Assembly: GCA_947038405.1 (NCBI GenBank)
Contig: CAMQVY010000006.1
Coordinates: 21,842-85,841 of the forward strand
Origin: an uncultured Rikenellaceae bacterium
Lineage (GTDB): Bacteria > Bacteroidota > Bacteroidia > Bacteroidales > Rikenellaceae
Reading direction: 5' to 3'
Length of the DNA stretch: 64,000 bases
Positions 26,835 through 36,497 of the stretch are shown here, piece by piece. The notes below the pieces were generated by a model. The model was not told where the DNA came from. It did not search any database and worked only from the letters and a program-made list of their open reading frames with translations. A program made the translations under genes and the position numbers. Each line of letters starts with the position of its first letter. Position 1 is the first letter of the stretch.

Positions 26835-27725
26835 TTAGTTCCAAGATGCAAAAATAGTAAGATAGACAAAAATGAATGGCATAGCGAATAACAGTGCATC
26901 GAATCTATCAAGAAAACCACCATGTCCTGGCATTATACTACCAGAGTCTTTAACTCCCACAAAACGCTTAAACATACTCTCTACGAGGTCTCCATAAACC
27001 CCCGTTACAGCAACTATAACACCAAGAATCCCCCATTTAGCCATAGGTTCATCCATGATAAATCCTGCAAACACTCCAAATAGAATAGATGCTACAACCC
27101 CTCCAAAAAAGCCTTCCCAAGATTTCTTAGGTGAAATTCTTTCAAAAAGCTTATTTCGCCCAATTGTTACACCAACTAAATATGCACCAACATCATTTAT
27201 CCAAATTATAAATATGCAGAATAAAACCACCACAGGGTCATATAACAGGCCTTCAGATGCGATGAAATTTAAAACTACATCACCTAAACAATATAAGTTA
27301 ATCTCAATAAGAGAGCCTATTGCAATCCAAATCATAAGAGATATTGGTAGTGCAACATATATAATTCCCATCAAGGATATAGATACATCTACAAATGGAT
27401 TTCCATCTTTGTTATACAACTGCAACGCAAACGGAATAATAAGAAGTAAAGCAATGACAGCAATGAACTGAGCGGGAATTAGTTCAATTGCGATAAGAGA
27501 ATTCAACAATACAATACTAACAGTAGTAATAATCCCATACTTCGCCATTGGTTTATAGCCTGCGGTCTTCACCATTCTATAGAATTCAAGCAGAGAACCA
27601 ACGGATATAACTAACATCAAAGCGATGAAGCTATATACAGATAATAACGACAACAGTACCACAACAAAAAGGGCTACACCACTAAGGGATCGCACAATTA
27701 AACTCCTTACATCAACCTTACCCAT
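26835..27725 (-). CDS. cdsA: Phosphatidate cytidylyltransferase
   Basis: Membrane enzyme that forms CDP-diacylglycerol from phosphatidic acid and CTP, the branch point of phospholipid synthesis. It has 296 residues and about eight transmembrane segments. The CDS signature KDSGSIMPGHGGFLDRFD, with its catalytic Asp residues, is near the C-terminus. It lies between ftsH and psd, so two consecutive phospholipid enzymes are in one operon. Confidence 0.96.
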   Translation of the reverse strand: MGKVDVRSLIVRSLSGVALFVVVLLSLLSVYSFIALMLVISVGSLLEFYRMVKTAGYKPMAKYGIITTVSIVLLNSLIAIELIPAQFIAVIALLLIIPFALQLYNKDGNPFVDVSISLMGIIYVALPISLMIWIAIGSLIEINLYCLGDVVLNFIASEGLLYDPVVVLFCIFIIWINDVGAYLVGVTIGRNKLFERISPKKSWEGFFGGVVASILFGVFAGFIMDEPMAKWGILGVIVAVTGVYGDLVESMFKRFVGVKDSGSIMPGHGGFLDRFDALLFAMPFIFVYLTIFASWN

Positions 27726-27840
27726 TATATATAATAATTCATTAAACTACAGTTTTGAAATACGACTAAAATATATTCAACTTTATAGAATACTCTCTAT
27801 TCTCTACATCATTTTGATGGTTATCACCAAAACATTCACT

Positions 27841-29892
27841 CTAAGCCAAAGGCTCAGAGATTTTTTTTTCATCATCAAGAACCTTCGCAATCTTCTCGTC
27901 CTCTACACTACCATCTTCAACAACTACAACTTCAGTAATAGTTTCAGCTAACTCAGCAGCAATCTTTGCCTCTTCAATCTCACGCTTGATATCTTTTTCT
28001 CTTTTACCGAATATATCAACTAAATCATCTGTAAAAACAACCTCTTTTTCAAGAAGTAACTCCGCTAATTTAATCCAACCCTCACGCTTCTCTTCAAGAA
28101 CACCTCTAGCCATAGCATAAGCCTCGTCAATAATTGCTCTTGTTTCAGAATCAATACTTTGTGCTGTCAATTCACTATAAGGCTTTGTAAAGTTCATGTC
28201 ACCCTGACCAGAAGAGTCATAGTAACTAAGAGTTCCCACCTTTTGACTCATGCCATAATAAGCAACCATAGCATATGCCATTTTAGTCACTCTCTCAAGA
28301 TCATTTAACGCTCCAGTTGATAGATGACCAAACATTAATTGCTCTGCAACTCGACCACCGAGTATTGAAGCCATCTCATCCATCATCTGCTCTCTTGTTG
28401 TGATCTGTCTCTCCTCAGGCAGATACCAAGCAGCACCTAATGCCTTGCCTCTAGGTATAATCGTAACTTTAATCAAAGGATTTGCATGTTCGAGCAACCA
28501 ACTAACAGTTGCGTGACCCGACTCATGGAAAGCAATAATACGCTTCTCATCCTTAGTCATAATTCTATTTTTACGCTCTAAGCCACCAACAATTCTATCG
28601 ACAGCACTTAGGAAGTCTTCACTCTCAACCGCAGACTTATCATGTCTTGCAGCAATCAACGCAGCTTCATTACAAACATTTGCGATATCAGCACCTGAGA
28701 AGCCTGGAGTTTGTTTAGCCAAAAACTCAACATCAACCCCATCAACTAACTTCAATTTTTGTAAATGCACCTCAAAAATAGCCTTACGTTCTATAAGATC
28801 AGGCAAACCAACCTCAATTTGTCTATCAAAACGACCTGCACGCAATAGAGCTTTATCCAAGATATCAGCACGATTTGTTGCAGCAAGGATTATAACACCA
28901 GCATTTGTTCCGAAACCATCCATCTCAGTTAATAACTGATTAAGAGTATTTTCACGCTCATCATTAGATGAAAATCCAGCATTTTTACCTCTAGCACGAC
29001 CAATTGCATCAATCTCGTCAATAAATACAATACAAGGCGCTTTCTCTTTTGCTTGTTTAAAGAGATCCCTCACACGAGAAGCTCCAACTCCAACAAACAT
29101 CTCGACAAAATCAGAACCACTAATTGAGAAAAATGGTACATTTGCCTCACCAGCCACAGCCTTTGCCAACAATGTTTTACCAGTTCCTGGAGGTCCTACA
29201 AGTAGAGCACCTTTAGGTATTTTACCACCTAACTCTTTATATTTTTCTGGTCTTTTAAGGAAATCTACAATCTCCATTATCTCGACCTTAGCCTCTTCTA
29301 ATCCAGCAACATTTTTAAACGAAATTTTCGTTCCGTTCTCTTTATCAAATAGTTGAGCTTTAGCTTTACCCACACTGAATACGCCACCACTACCTCCGCC
29401 GTTACCTTTGGACATAAGTTTCATAATGACAATCCATACTACCACCATAATAAGTATTGTACCAATAGGGCCAAATATAATATCCCATATACCCTCTCTA
29501 TTACTAGATGATACTGGTACGATTACACCTGTCTTCTCCTCAACCGCAACTACATTATCATTAAAAACATCTAGGCTTAAAATGTCAGACGTAAACTGCA
29601 CTCCAGTGGTTGGTAGATACTTATATCTTTCAGCGTACTTTTCAATAGCATCTTTTTTAAGCGTAACTTCTGCTATCTCTTTATTTTTTACAACATGGAT
29701 TTTCTCTACATCTCCACTAACAATCATAGAATCAATCTGATTCCAACTAACCTCTTGTGGAATACTACTATCACCAAACAGACTCCATCCAATTAACAAA
29801 ACAGCAATAGAACCATAAACCCAAAATATATTAAATTTTGGGATTTGTGATTTTAAAGAGTTTATTCCTTTATTATTTTTCTTTTCGCTCAT
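27841..29892 (-). CDS. ftsH: ATP-dependent zinc metalloprotease FtsH
   Basis: Membrane-anchored AAA+ protease that degrades misfolded membrane proteins and regulatory proteins. It has 683 residues. Two transmembrane segments (about 25-42 and 135-157) flank a periplasmic domain. The AAA domain has Walker A GPPGTGKT (about 234) and Walker [10 protein letters not shown], and the SRH region follows. The peptidase site HESGH is at about residue 455. The C-terminus is a charged Glu/Lys-rich tail. rsfS lies 98 bases upstream and cdsA 115 bases downstream, all on one strand. Confidence 0.97.
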   Translation of the reverse strand: MSEKKNNKGINSLKSQIPKFNIFWVYGSIAVLLIGWSLFGDSSIPQEVSWNQIDSMIVSGDVEKIHVVKNKEIAEVTLKKDAIEKYAERYKYLPTTGVQFTSDILSLDVFNDNVVAVEEKTGVIVPVSSSNREGIWDIIFGPIGTILIMVVVWIVIMKLMSKGNGGGSGGVFSVGKAKAQLFDKENGTKISFKNVAGLEEAKVEIMEIVDFLKRPEKYKELGGKIPKGALLVGPPGTGKTLLAKAVAGEANVPFFSISGSDFVEMFVGVGASRVRDLFKQAKEKAPCIVFIDEIDAIGRARGKNAGFSSNDERENTLNQLLTEMDGFGTNAGVIILAATNRADILDKALLRAGRFDRQIEVGLPDLIERKAIFEVHLQKLKLVDGVDVEFLAKQTPGFSGADIANVCNEAALIAARHDKSAVESEDFLSAVDRIVGGLERKNRIMTKDEKRIIAFHESGHATVSWLLEHANPLIKVTIIPRGKALGAAWYLPEERQITTREQMMDEMASILGGRVAEQLMFGHLSTGALNDLERVTKMAYAMVAYYGMSQKVGTLSYYDSSGQGDMNFTKPYSELTAQSIDSETRAIIDEAYAMARGVLEEKREGWIKLAELLLEKEVVFTDDLVDIFGKREKDIKREIEEAKIAAELAETITEVVVVEDGSVEDEKIAKVLDDEKKISEPLA

Positions 29893-29990
29893 TTATTCTT
29901 AAAAATTAGAACACAATAAAAACATACAAAAATATCCTTTTGCAACTTATGACATCTAAAAATACAGTACGGCCAAAAAAACAGAGTGAT

Positions 29991-30341
29991 CTACTCTTCG
30001 CTTAAATACTCCATTATAGGTGCTTTTGACCAAAGCTCTTCTAACTTATAGAAGTCACGCATCTCTGTTTGGAAAACATGAACCATAATATTTCCATAAT
30101 CCATAACAACCCATAACCCATTTGTCATACCTTCAACTCTCCAAACTCTCTCATCAATTTTTGTCTTTGTCTCAAACTCAATACCCTCAGCAATAGCACT
30201 TACTTGAGTTGTTGACTCTGCATTACACACTACAAAATGGTCACAAATTGCACCATCAATTTCTGTTAAATCTAAAGAAATAATATTTTTCGCTTTCTTA
30301 TCTTGAGCTGCCTCAATGATTACATCTAATAATTTACTCAT
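29991..30341 (-). CDS. rsfS: Ribosomal silencing factor RsfS
   Basis: Iojap-family protein that binds L14 and stops subunit joining when nutrients are poor. It has 116 residues; the conserved blocks are DHFVVCNAESTTQVSAIAEGIE, VMDYGNIMVHVFQTEMRDFYKLEELW. It has the usual length and no extra domain. It is the first gene of a minus-strand group with ftsH, cdsA and psd. A -7 box lies at 30428-30435, so it has its own promoter after oxyR. Confidence 0.95.
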   Translation of the reverse strand: MSKLLDVIIEAAQDKKAKNIISLDLTEIDGAICDHFVVCNAESTTQVSAIAEGIEFETKTKIDERVWRVEGMTNGLWVVMDYGNIMVHVFQTEMRDFYKLEELWSKAPIMEYLSEE

Positions 30342-30427
30342 AAACTCTATTTATCTTATTGTTTTATACATATTCACCCTATAAATTTAGGGTACAAACC
30401 TTCCGTTAGAAACGGAAAAAATCAACA

Positions 30428-30435
30428 CAAAGATA
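30428..30435 (-). promoter_or_regulatory. Promoter of the rsfS-ftsH group (-7 box)
   Basis: On the minus strand it reads TATCTTTG. A TTTG (30460-30463) lies 24 bases upstream, longer than the usual 19-21. Two short hairpins (TTCCGTT/AACGGAA at 30401-30417 and ACCCTA/TAGGGT at 30376-30393) lie in the leader between this box and rsfS; their role is unknown. Confidence 0.5.
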
Positions 30436-30581
30436 CTAATTTATTGTATATTTTAGCTACAAAAGTAATTATATTGATATAATACCAGCTATTAAGATAC
30501 AAATTATCATTAATACTCGATGATTTCACGTAAAAAAACGATATTTTTTATGTGATTTGATTCTATTTAATCCAAATTAAA

Positions 30582-31475
30582 TTACATCTTAGAAACACTC
30601 TTTAATATCTCTTTCTTCAATACCTCCACAAGCGAATACTTAACATATGTACGACGAACGACAACTGCTATTTTTCGAGAAGTAGCTCCCTTTGCAAAGG
30701 GCTTTAGCTGCATCTTCTTATCTTCGGGAATATACATCGCTGCCATCTCTGGAATTATAGTTACGGCATCTGTATTATCAACTAAGCGCATTAGTGTATC
30801 CAAAGATCCACTCTCAAAAAGTGTATTACAATGAGAATTACGACGAGGTTGACACAATTCTAAAATTTGATCCCTCAAGCAATTACCATCAGACAGTAAC
30901 ATCAACTTTTCAACATCAATATCTTCAACTCGAACCGAGGTTCTTGCATATAATTTATTCATAGGAGAGACGTATGCGTAAAATTTATCATCAAACAACT
31001 CCTCCTCTGTAACTGTCCCTGTACAAGTACCACCTGCAATGATTGCAGCATCCAGCTTATCCAACTCTAAAGCCTTCATTATATCTGGAGTCACCATCTC
31101 TTTAATCTGAAGATCTACATTATCATACTTCTTTACAAATGCAGGAACAAAACGGTGTAGTAAATAAGGAGCAATAGTTGGAATAACTCCTAATCTTAGA
31201 ACTCCTGAAATCTCACCCTTCAATAACGACACAGACTCTTTGATATAGTTATATGCCTTTAATGTCTCGCGAACATTATCCAACACAACAATTCCAGCCT
31301 CCGTTGGAATTACAGGCTTGCGAGTTCTGTCCAATAAAATCACACCTAACTCCTCTTCTAGGTTCTTTATCTGCATACTGAGCGAAGGCTGAGTAACAAA
31401 ACACTGCTCCGCAGCGATGGAAAAGTTACCACAATTGGCAACTGCAAGGAAATATTCTAACTGAACAATTGTCAT
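30582..31475 (-). CDS. oxyR: LysR-type hydrogen peroxide sensor OxyR
   Basis: LysR-family activator of peroxide defence genes, 297 residues. The N-terminal winged helix is residues 1-60 (FSIAAEQCFVTQPSLSMQIKNLE), and the effector domain follows. The two redox cysteines are at positions 199 and 208 in LLSDGNCLRDQILELC, the same numbers as in E. coli OxyR, so I favour OxyR over a generic LysR call. No catalase, ahpC or dps gene is adjacent in this window. I see no TAnnTTTG promoter directly upstream. Confidence 0.92.
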   Translation of the reverse strand: MTIVQLEYFLAVANCGNFSIAAEQCFVTQPSLSMQIKNLEEELGVILLDRTRKPVIPTEAGIVVLDNVRETLKAYNYIKESVSLLKGEISGVLRLGVIPTIAPYLLHRFVPAFVKKYDNVDLQIKEMVTPDIMKALELDKLDAAIIAGGTCTGTVTEEELFDDKFYAYVSPMNKLYARTSVRVEDIDVEKLMLLSDGNCLRDQILELCQPRRNSHCNTLFESGSLDTLMRLVDNTDAVTIIPEMAAMYIPEDKKMQLKPFAKGATSRKIAVVVRRTYVKYSLVEVLKKEILKSVSKM

Positions 31476-31530
31476 ATATCGTTATTAATAAATTAAACTA
31501 TATTATCGTATTTAGTCATAAATAACTACT

Positions 31531-33402
31531 CTACACCTCACTCAGCTCCAACCATCGCATAGACTTCTCATCAACCATATCAATCAACTCTGCAACCCTA
31601 TTTGCCATAACCATCAACTCATCAACATCTGTTATTCCACTACTCATCGTCTGCTCCAACTCTGCTCTCTCTGTCTCTAATTTAGGTATCTCAACCTCTA
31701 AAGACTCTAGCTCTTTACTCTCCTTATATGTTAGCTTTCGCACACTTTCAACCCTCTTTGGCTGCTGTACCTCTTCACGCTTTGGCTTTGCATCCAACTC
31801 CAATTGTCTCTTCTGGATTTCATATGCCTTTTTCCAATCCACATAGTCTGTATAATTACCAGAAAACTCCTTGATATATCCATTACCTGCAAATATCAAT
31901 AGATGGTCAACGACCCTATCCATAAAGTATCTATCGTGAGAGACAACCATCAAGCAACCCTTAAAGTTACTTAAATACTCCTCTAATACGCCTAAAGTGA
32001 CAATATCAAGATCATTCGTAGGCTCATCTAAAATCAAAAAGTTGGGCATCTGCATCAAGATAGTACATAAATACAGTCGACGTCTCTCTCCTCCACTCAA
32101 TCTTGATACAAAGTTGTGCTGAACGGCAGGGGCAAACAAAAAGTGTTGTAAAAATTGAGATGCGCTCAAGACTCTACCATCACCCAAATCAATATGCTCT
32201 GCTATATTAGTAACAACATCAATCACCTTTATATTGTCATCAAACTTCAACCCCTGCTGAGAGTAGTAACCAAATCTAACACTCTCACCAATATCAATAA
32301 CACCTCCATCAGGCATTATTTCACCCATCAAGATCTTTAAGAATGTAGATTTACCACAACCATTATCTCCTACAATTCCAAGCTTATCACATCGCTGGAA
32401 GTTATAATTAAAATCGTTAAGTATCTTTAGATCTCCAAAACTTTTTGAAAGATTCTTAGCTTCAAATATTTTTGTTCCAACGCGAGCCGATTTCACATCA
32501 ATAGTAACTCTTTCATTATTTTGAGTACTCTTGACCCTCTGCTCTAAATCCGAGAAAGCATCAACTCTCGATTTAGCCTTTGTTGCTCTAGCCTGAGGTT
32601 GACGACGAACCCACTCTAACTCTCTCTTATATAGATTAAACTCACTATCTCGCCTTGCATTAGTAGCCTCAATACGCTCTTGACGCTTCTCAAGATAGTA
32701 ACTATAATTCCCCTTATACGTATAAGTAACCATATCATCAATCTCGATAATATCACTACACACTCTATCCAGAAAATATCTATCATGGGTAACCATCAAC
32801 AAAGCTGCTCTTGTCCCAGCCAAATACTCCTCTAACCAATTTGTCATATCCATGTCCAAGTGGTTAGTTGGCTCATCCAATATAATCAAATCGGACTCAC
32901 TAATCAATACCCTCGCAAGTGCAACTCGCTTCAATTCACCTCCAGAAAGTTTATCAACAAGTGTATCAAAACGACCTATTTTAAGTCTTGATAATATCTG
33001 CTTTGCCCTCTGCTCATAGTCCCATGCACTTAATGTATCCATATTAGACATAGCCTCTTGGAGTCTATCCGAATCACCAGACTCCAATGCAACCTCATAC
33101 TCTCCAATCGCTTTAAGTGCAGGATTATCTGAATAGAAACAAGCCTGAAGAATTGTCATTCCATCTGGGAAAATAGGGTTTTGATCTAAATAGGCAACTC
33201 TTAAATCTCGACGCGCAATCACAACGCCTGAATCGGCACTCTCTTTAGAGGCAATAATATTCAAAAGGGTACTCTTGCCAGTACCATTCTTTGCAATCAA
33301 AGCCACTCGCTGACCCTCTCCAATTCCAAATGAAATATTTTCAAACAAGACTAAATCGCCAAACGATTTAGTCAATCCTTCAACTTGCAGGTAACTTATC
33401 AT
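31531..33402 (-). CDS. ABC-F family ATPase, Uup-like
   Basis: Soluble protein with two ABC ATPase domains and no membrane segment, 623 residues. Domain 1 has Walker A KNGTGKST (about 37-44) and LSGGELKRVALA; domain 2 has DNGCGKST (about 344) and LSGGERRRLYL. A charged linker lies between. The C-terminal 80 residues form a coiled coil, as in Uup. ABC-F proteins act on ribosomes or, for Uup, on DNA and ribosomes. I cannot tell housekeeping from resistance function, but the Uup-like tail argues against a classical antibiotic resistance type. The repeat copy C lies just upstream. Confidence 0.88.
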   Translation of the reverse strand: MISYLQVEGLTKSFGDLVLFENISFGIGEGQRVALIAKNGTGKSTLLNIIASKESADSGVVIARRDLRVAYLDQNPIFPDGMTILQACFYSDNPALKAIGEYEVALESGDSDRLQEAMSNMDTLSAWDYEQRAKQILSRLKIGRFDTLVDKLSGGELKRVALARVLISESDLIILDEPTNHLDMDMTNWLEEYLAGTRAALLMVTHDRYFLDRVCSDIIEIDDMVTYTYKGNYSYYLEKRQERIEATNARRDSEFNLYKRELEWVRRQPQARATKAKSRVDAFSDLEQRVKSTQNNERVTIDVKSARVGTKIFEAKNLSKSFGDLKILNDFNYNFQRCDKLGIVGDNGCGKSTFLKILMGEIMPDGGVIDIGESVRFGYYSQQGLKFDDNIKVIDVVTNIAEHIDLGDGRVLSASQFLQHFLFAPAVQHNFVSRLSGGERRRLYLCTILMQMPNFLILDEPTNDLDIVTLGVLEEYLSNFKGCLMVVSHDRYFMDRVVDHLLIFAGNGYIKEFSGNYTDYVDWKKAYEIQKRQLELDAKPKREEVQQPKRVESVRKLTYKESKELESLEVEIPKLETERAELEQTMSSGITDVDELMVMANRVAELIDMVDEKSMRWLELSEV

Positions 33403-33446
33403 AGTATAGATAATTATTAAATTTCTTATTAGTTACTCCGACTATG

Positions 33447-33519
33447 CAACGCCGCCCGTGTAGGGCTGTTCTTTCAAACTAAGAACTTCCATACGCGGGC
33501 GGCGTTGTGTGATCGCAGG
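33447..33519 (+). repeat. Copy C of the GC-rich intergenic repeat family
   Basis: A 16-bp inverted repeat with one G-T pair, 33447-33462 with 33492-33507 (CAACGCCGCCCG at the core), encloses a GTTCTT/AAGAAC stem (33468-33473, 33481-33486). It is followed by the family tail GTGATCGCAG (33509-33518). It lies after the DUF3127 gene and before the ABC-F gene, both on the minus strand. Copy B at 9843 has the same architecture. Confidence 0.85.
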
Positions 33520-33569
33520 AGAGGTATACATATAAAGTAACTCTCCTAATTTATAATTTTAGCATTCGA

Positions 33570-33935
33570 CTAAAATGGAATATCATCGACACTGTCATTC
33601 TTATATGGCATATCGTCTGCTACAATCGGTGGGAAATCTGTTGCAGGTGCACTAGAACCTACAGACTCCGCTTTACGAGTAATTTTCCATGCTCTAAGCT
33701 CTGTAAACCAACGACCATTAAACTCTCTTGATTCGATATTTACTGAGATATTCAATTGTTCTCCTTCTCGTAGTTTTGCTGCATCTTCGGCTTTATCCCC
33801 CCAAAAACTAACACACGCCTTACGACTAAACTCTCCAGGTAGTTCAAATACAACATCCTGCTTAACCCACTCTCCTCTAGCACTTGTTCCCTTTACTACA
33901 GGTAGAACTTTATATACTGATCCGTCAAACTCCAT
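33570..33935 (-). CDS. DUF3127 protein with SSB-like C-terminal tip
   Basis: Small protein of 121 residues in the DUF3127 family, known mainly from Bacteroidota and without established function. The core (about 1-88) includes SARGEWVKQDVVFELPG and NGRWFTELRAWKI. A Pro/Ala/Asp-rich flexible linker follows and the protein ends in DSVDDIPF. That acidic-hydrophobic tip resembles the SSB tip seen here in ssb (DEPDDLPF, gene at 54025). This suggests an OB-like protein that contacts SSB-binding proteins; this is inference. It is two bases from the cyclophilin gene, so the two are probably cotranscribed. Confidence 0.85.
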   Translation of the reverse strand: MEFDGSVYKVLPVVKGTSARGEWVKQDVVFELPGEFSRKACVSFWGDKAEDAAKLREGEQLNISVNIESREFNGRWFTELRAWKITRKAESVGSSAPATDFPPIVADDMPYKNDSVDDIPF

Positions 33936-33937
33936 GA

Positions 33938-34372
33938 CTATTCAACTATTTTAATTGATAAAATAAGGTCTCCTTGCTCAATAGAATCCAAAACATCTAG
34001 TCCTTCAAATACTTTTCCGAACACTGTGTGAACTCCATCAAGGTGAGCAGTATTAGTTCTGCTATGACAAATGAAGAATTGTGAACCTCCAGTATTTTTA
34101 CCTCTGTGTGCCATAGACAATGCACCTCTATCATGGTACTGCTTATCTGCTGATGTCTCACACTGAATAGAGTAACCAGGACCTCCTGCTCCAGTTCCGT
34201 CTGGGCAACCTCCCTGAATAACGAAATTTGGAATCACTCGGTGGAAAGCTAGTCCATCGTAGAAACCTTCGTTTATTAATTTAATGAAGTTACCTGCTGT
34301 AATAGGTGTCTCATTATCATAGAGTTCGGCTTTCATATCGCCCTTCTCTGTTGCTATAATTGCGTATTTCAT
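33938..34372 (-). CDS. Cyclophilin-type peptidyl-prolyl cis-trans isomerase
   Basis: Single-domain cyclophilin of 144 residues that speeds proline isomerisation in protein folding. The catalytic core is intact: [13 protein letters not shown], the GGSQFFIC block and [12 protein letters not shown]. There is no signal peptide, so it is cytosolic (PpiB-like). It has a good -7 box upstream (34391-34398) and is followed at once by the DUF3127 gene. Confidence 0.95.
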   Translation of the reverse strand: MKYAIIATEKGDMKAELYDNETPITAGNFIKLINEGFYDGLAFHRVIPNFVIQGGCPDGTGAGGPGYSIQCETSADKQYHDRGALSMAHRGKNTGGSQFFICHSRTNTAHLDGVHTVFGKVFEGLDVLDSIEQGDLILSIKIVE

Positions 34373-34390
34373 AATTTAATATATTTTATG

Positions 34391-34398
34391 CAAAGATA
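34391..34398 (-). promoter_or_regulatory. Promoter of the cyclophilin gene (-7 box)
   Basis: On the minus strand it reads TATCTTTG, 18 bases before the ATG. No -33 box is clear. Confidence 0.5.
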
Positions 34399-34452
34399 AA
34401 AAAAAATCAGAGAAACTAAGATACTGACTAATTTTATTTTTTGTGATTGAAG

Positions 34453-34490
34453 TAACTTCCCTAAGTAGGCAATGGTGAGTAATCGCAAGG
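34453..34490 (+). repeat. Degenerate copy D of the intergenic repeat family
   Basis: It shares AACTTCC and the ending ATCGCAAGG with copy C (AACTTCC, ATCGCAGG), with GGCAATGGTG in place of GGCGGCGTTGTG. The left arm of the palindrome is missing. It lies just after the phosphopantetheinyl transferase stop (minus strand) and 55 bases before the cyclophilin promoter. Confidence 0.55.
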
Positions 34491-34521
34491 AACTACAATC
34501 TACCTATTCAAATGTAGGTTT

Positions 34522-35151
34522 TTATGATGAACTCCCTCCAACAACCAAAAGAGAATCACCAACCTCTAAAATATCCATCTTCAGACCTATAGAATCTTTA
34601 TCGACCACAATTTTTCCAAAAATAGAGCTCTTTTCATAAGAGATAACCCTCAGATTACTTAAAAAATCTAAATTATCTCTACAAGAATATTTATACAAAG
34701 CCTCTTTGGCACACCATACGGCACACCTAGCCCTTTGTCTTTCATCTGTACTTAAAGTTTCAAGTCCAACTATAATCGCCTCCTCTTTAGATATATACCG
34801 ATCTGATACTTTCTCAAAATCTCTACTAATCAACTCAATATCAATAGCACACCTACATATCTCTGATATTGCGACAACTGCATAGTCTCGATTATGTGAA
34901 ACACTCAAATATATACCATCAACATGAGGCGCTCCATACTCATCATATACAACAACTCCAGCGCTAGGCATAACACTCCTAAGCAACGCTCTCCACGATA
35001 GTCGCTCAACTCTTTTTGAGCTAGAACGAATCCCAGCTACACTCTCTAAATCTGATTGTTTAACAATTGTCGTAAGTACCTCTTCGTCCTCTGCGATCCT
35101 CCACGCAGCAACTGTACCCCACGAATATGTTTTCTGAAAAACTAAAGGCAT
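34522..35151 (-). CDS. 4'-phosphopantetheinyl transferase superfamily protein
   Basis: Transfers 4'-phosphopantetheine from CoA to a Ser of a carrier protein. It has 209 residues, the two-half Sfp-like form. The key motifs are visible: CAIDIELI (metal-binding Asp/Glu) and WCAKEALYK. The carrier protein is not in the window; fatty acid or other carrier proteins are possible. It lies five bases after a GldE-like gene, a pairing seen in other Bacteroidota. Copy D of the repeat follows its stop codon. Confidence 0.9.
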   Translation of the reverse strand: MPLVFQKTYSWGTVAAWRIAEDEEVLTTIVKQSDLESVAGIRSSSKRVERLSWRALLRSVMPSAGVVVYDEYGAPHVDGIYLSVSHNRDYAVVAISEICRCAIDIELISRDFEKVSDRYISKEEAIIVGLETLSTDERQRARCAVWCAKEALYKYSCRDNLDFLSNLRVISYEKSSIFGKIVVDKDSIGLKMDILEVGDSLLVVGGSSS

Positions 35152-35156
35152 ATCAA

Positions 35157-36458
35157 CTACCTTACAATATGAACTTTAACACGATCTATTCTCCTTACAT
35201 CCATAACATCAACTGTTAGTGTAATGTTTTTACAACTTACACTATCGCCAACGTAAAGAAAATCTTGATTCATCTCAAGCATCAAACCTGCAATAGTTTC
35301 TGCATTGTCATCAACATCACTGAAAAAACAATCTTCAAGACCAAGAACCTCTTGAAACTCTTGAATGTGTGTCTTCCCCTCAAATAGATAATTACTATCA
35401 TCAATCTTCTTATAAAACGTTGCCTCGACACTATCAAATTCATCTAATATCTCTCCGACAACCTCCTCCAAGATATCCTCCAACGAGACTAATCCAAGAG
35501 TAGATCCATACTCATCAACAACAATTGCTATATGAACTTTGTTATTTTGAAACTCTTTAAGTAAATCATCAATCTTCTTATGCTCTGGTACAAAATAAGC
35601 CTTTCTTAAAAATTGATGCCATTCAAATGAGCTATTCATAGAGATGTAAGGTAACATATCCTTGACATACAACAAGCCTATAATACTATCTAAACTACCC
35701 TCATAAACTGGAATACGAGAGAATCCAGACTCTATAATAAGACTCTTAACCTCATCAAAATTACGACTAACATCCAACCCAACAACGTCAAAACGTGGTC
35801 TCATAACTTGACCAACCTCTGTATTCACAAACTTAACAATACCTGAAAGAATCTTCTTCTCTTCGCTAGTTTGATTCTCTGTCATCTTGATAACATTAGA
35901 TAACTCATCTATTGATACAGTCATCTTCTTTGTTGAAACATTCTCACATATGCGATTCTCAATTCCAACTACAACATACAATACAGGTCTAAGTATCTGC
36001 ATAAGAGCCATTAAAGGCACAGCTACTAGACGAGAAAATCGCAATGGATTATGTAAGGCAATAGATCTGGGAATAACTCCGCCAAATAGAAGTAACGTAA
36101 ATACTATGATTGCAAATTTTAGTAAAATCTCTAGAAATATTGAACCTTCAAAAATAACAAATCTATCAATAACGACACTTGAAATTAAGATAATAGACAC
36201 CGTAACAACTCCTATCAAAGTGTGAATTACTGACTGCAAGTTATCTTGTTCTGAGAGTAACTTCAAAACAGTGGTCGTTGATCTACGATTATCACTCTTC
36301 AAACTCTCCTCATCACTTGACGAAAGGCCAAAAAAAGCTGATTCAGCTCCAGAAAATAGATACAAACATATAAACAGTACAAATAGTAGTGTAGACAATA
36401 AAATCATCTGAATATCCAAACTACTATAAATTTCGATTATTTGACTAAAACTATCCAA
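35157..36458 (-). CDS. gldE: CNNM/CBS domain membrane protein, GldE-like
   Basis: Membrane protein of 433 residues in the hemolysin C/CorC family. The N-terminal CNNM part (about residues 15-185) has four hydrophobic segments, followed by paired CBS domains (VMRPRFDVVG and VDEYGSTLGLVSLEDILEEVVGE) and a C-terminal CorC domain. The place next to a phosphopantetheinyl transferase fits GldE, first described in gliding Bacteroidota, but homologues occur in non-gliders and the function is unclear. The start is a TTG at 36458; an ATG at 36407 would remove 17 residues. It follows ftsZ by 39 bases and may be read from the dcw transcript. Confidence 0.8.
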   Translation of the reverse strand: MDSFSQIIEIYSSLDIQMILLSTLLFVLFICLYLFSGAESAFFGLSSSDEESLKSDNRRSTTTVLKLLSEQDNLQSVIHTLIGVVTVSIILISSVVIDRFVIFEGSIFLEILLKFAIIVFTLLLFGGVIPRSIALHNPLRFSRLVAVPLMALMQILRPVLYVVVGIENRICENVSTKKMTVSIDELSNVIKMTENQTSEEKKILSGIVKFVNTEVGQVMRPRFDVVGLDVSRNFDEVKSLIIESGFSRIPVYEGSLDSIIGLLYVKDMLPYISMNSSFEWHQFLRKAYFVPEHKKIDDLLKEFQNNKVHIAIVVDEYGSTLGLVSLEDILEEVVGEILDEFDSVEATFYKKIDDSNYLFEGKTHIQEFQEVLGLEDCFFSDVDDNAETIAGLMLEMNQDFLYVGDSVSCKNITLTVDVMDVRRIDRVKVHIVR

Positions 36459-36497
36459 TATTTAAAATTTATTTGTTAATCTATGTGACTCAATTAT

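Noticed and set aside
31531..33402. Antibiotic resistance ABC-F protein
   Set aside because: The C-terminal coiled coil and general architecture fit the Uup housekeeping type better, and there is no regulatory leader upstream.
35887..36225. Open frames antisense to the GldE-like gene and many similar frames across the his, dcw, ftsH and uvrB genes
   Set aside because: Each overlaps a well-supported gene on the other strand and shows no conserved motif.
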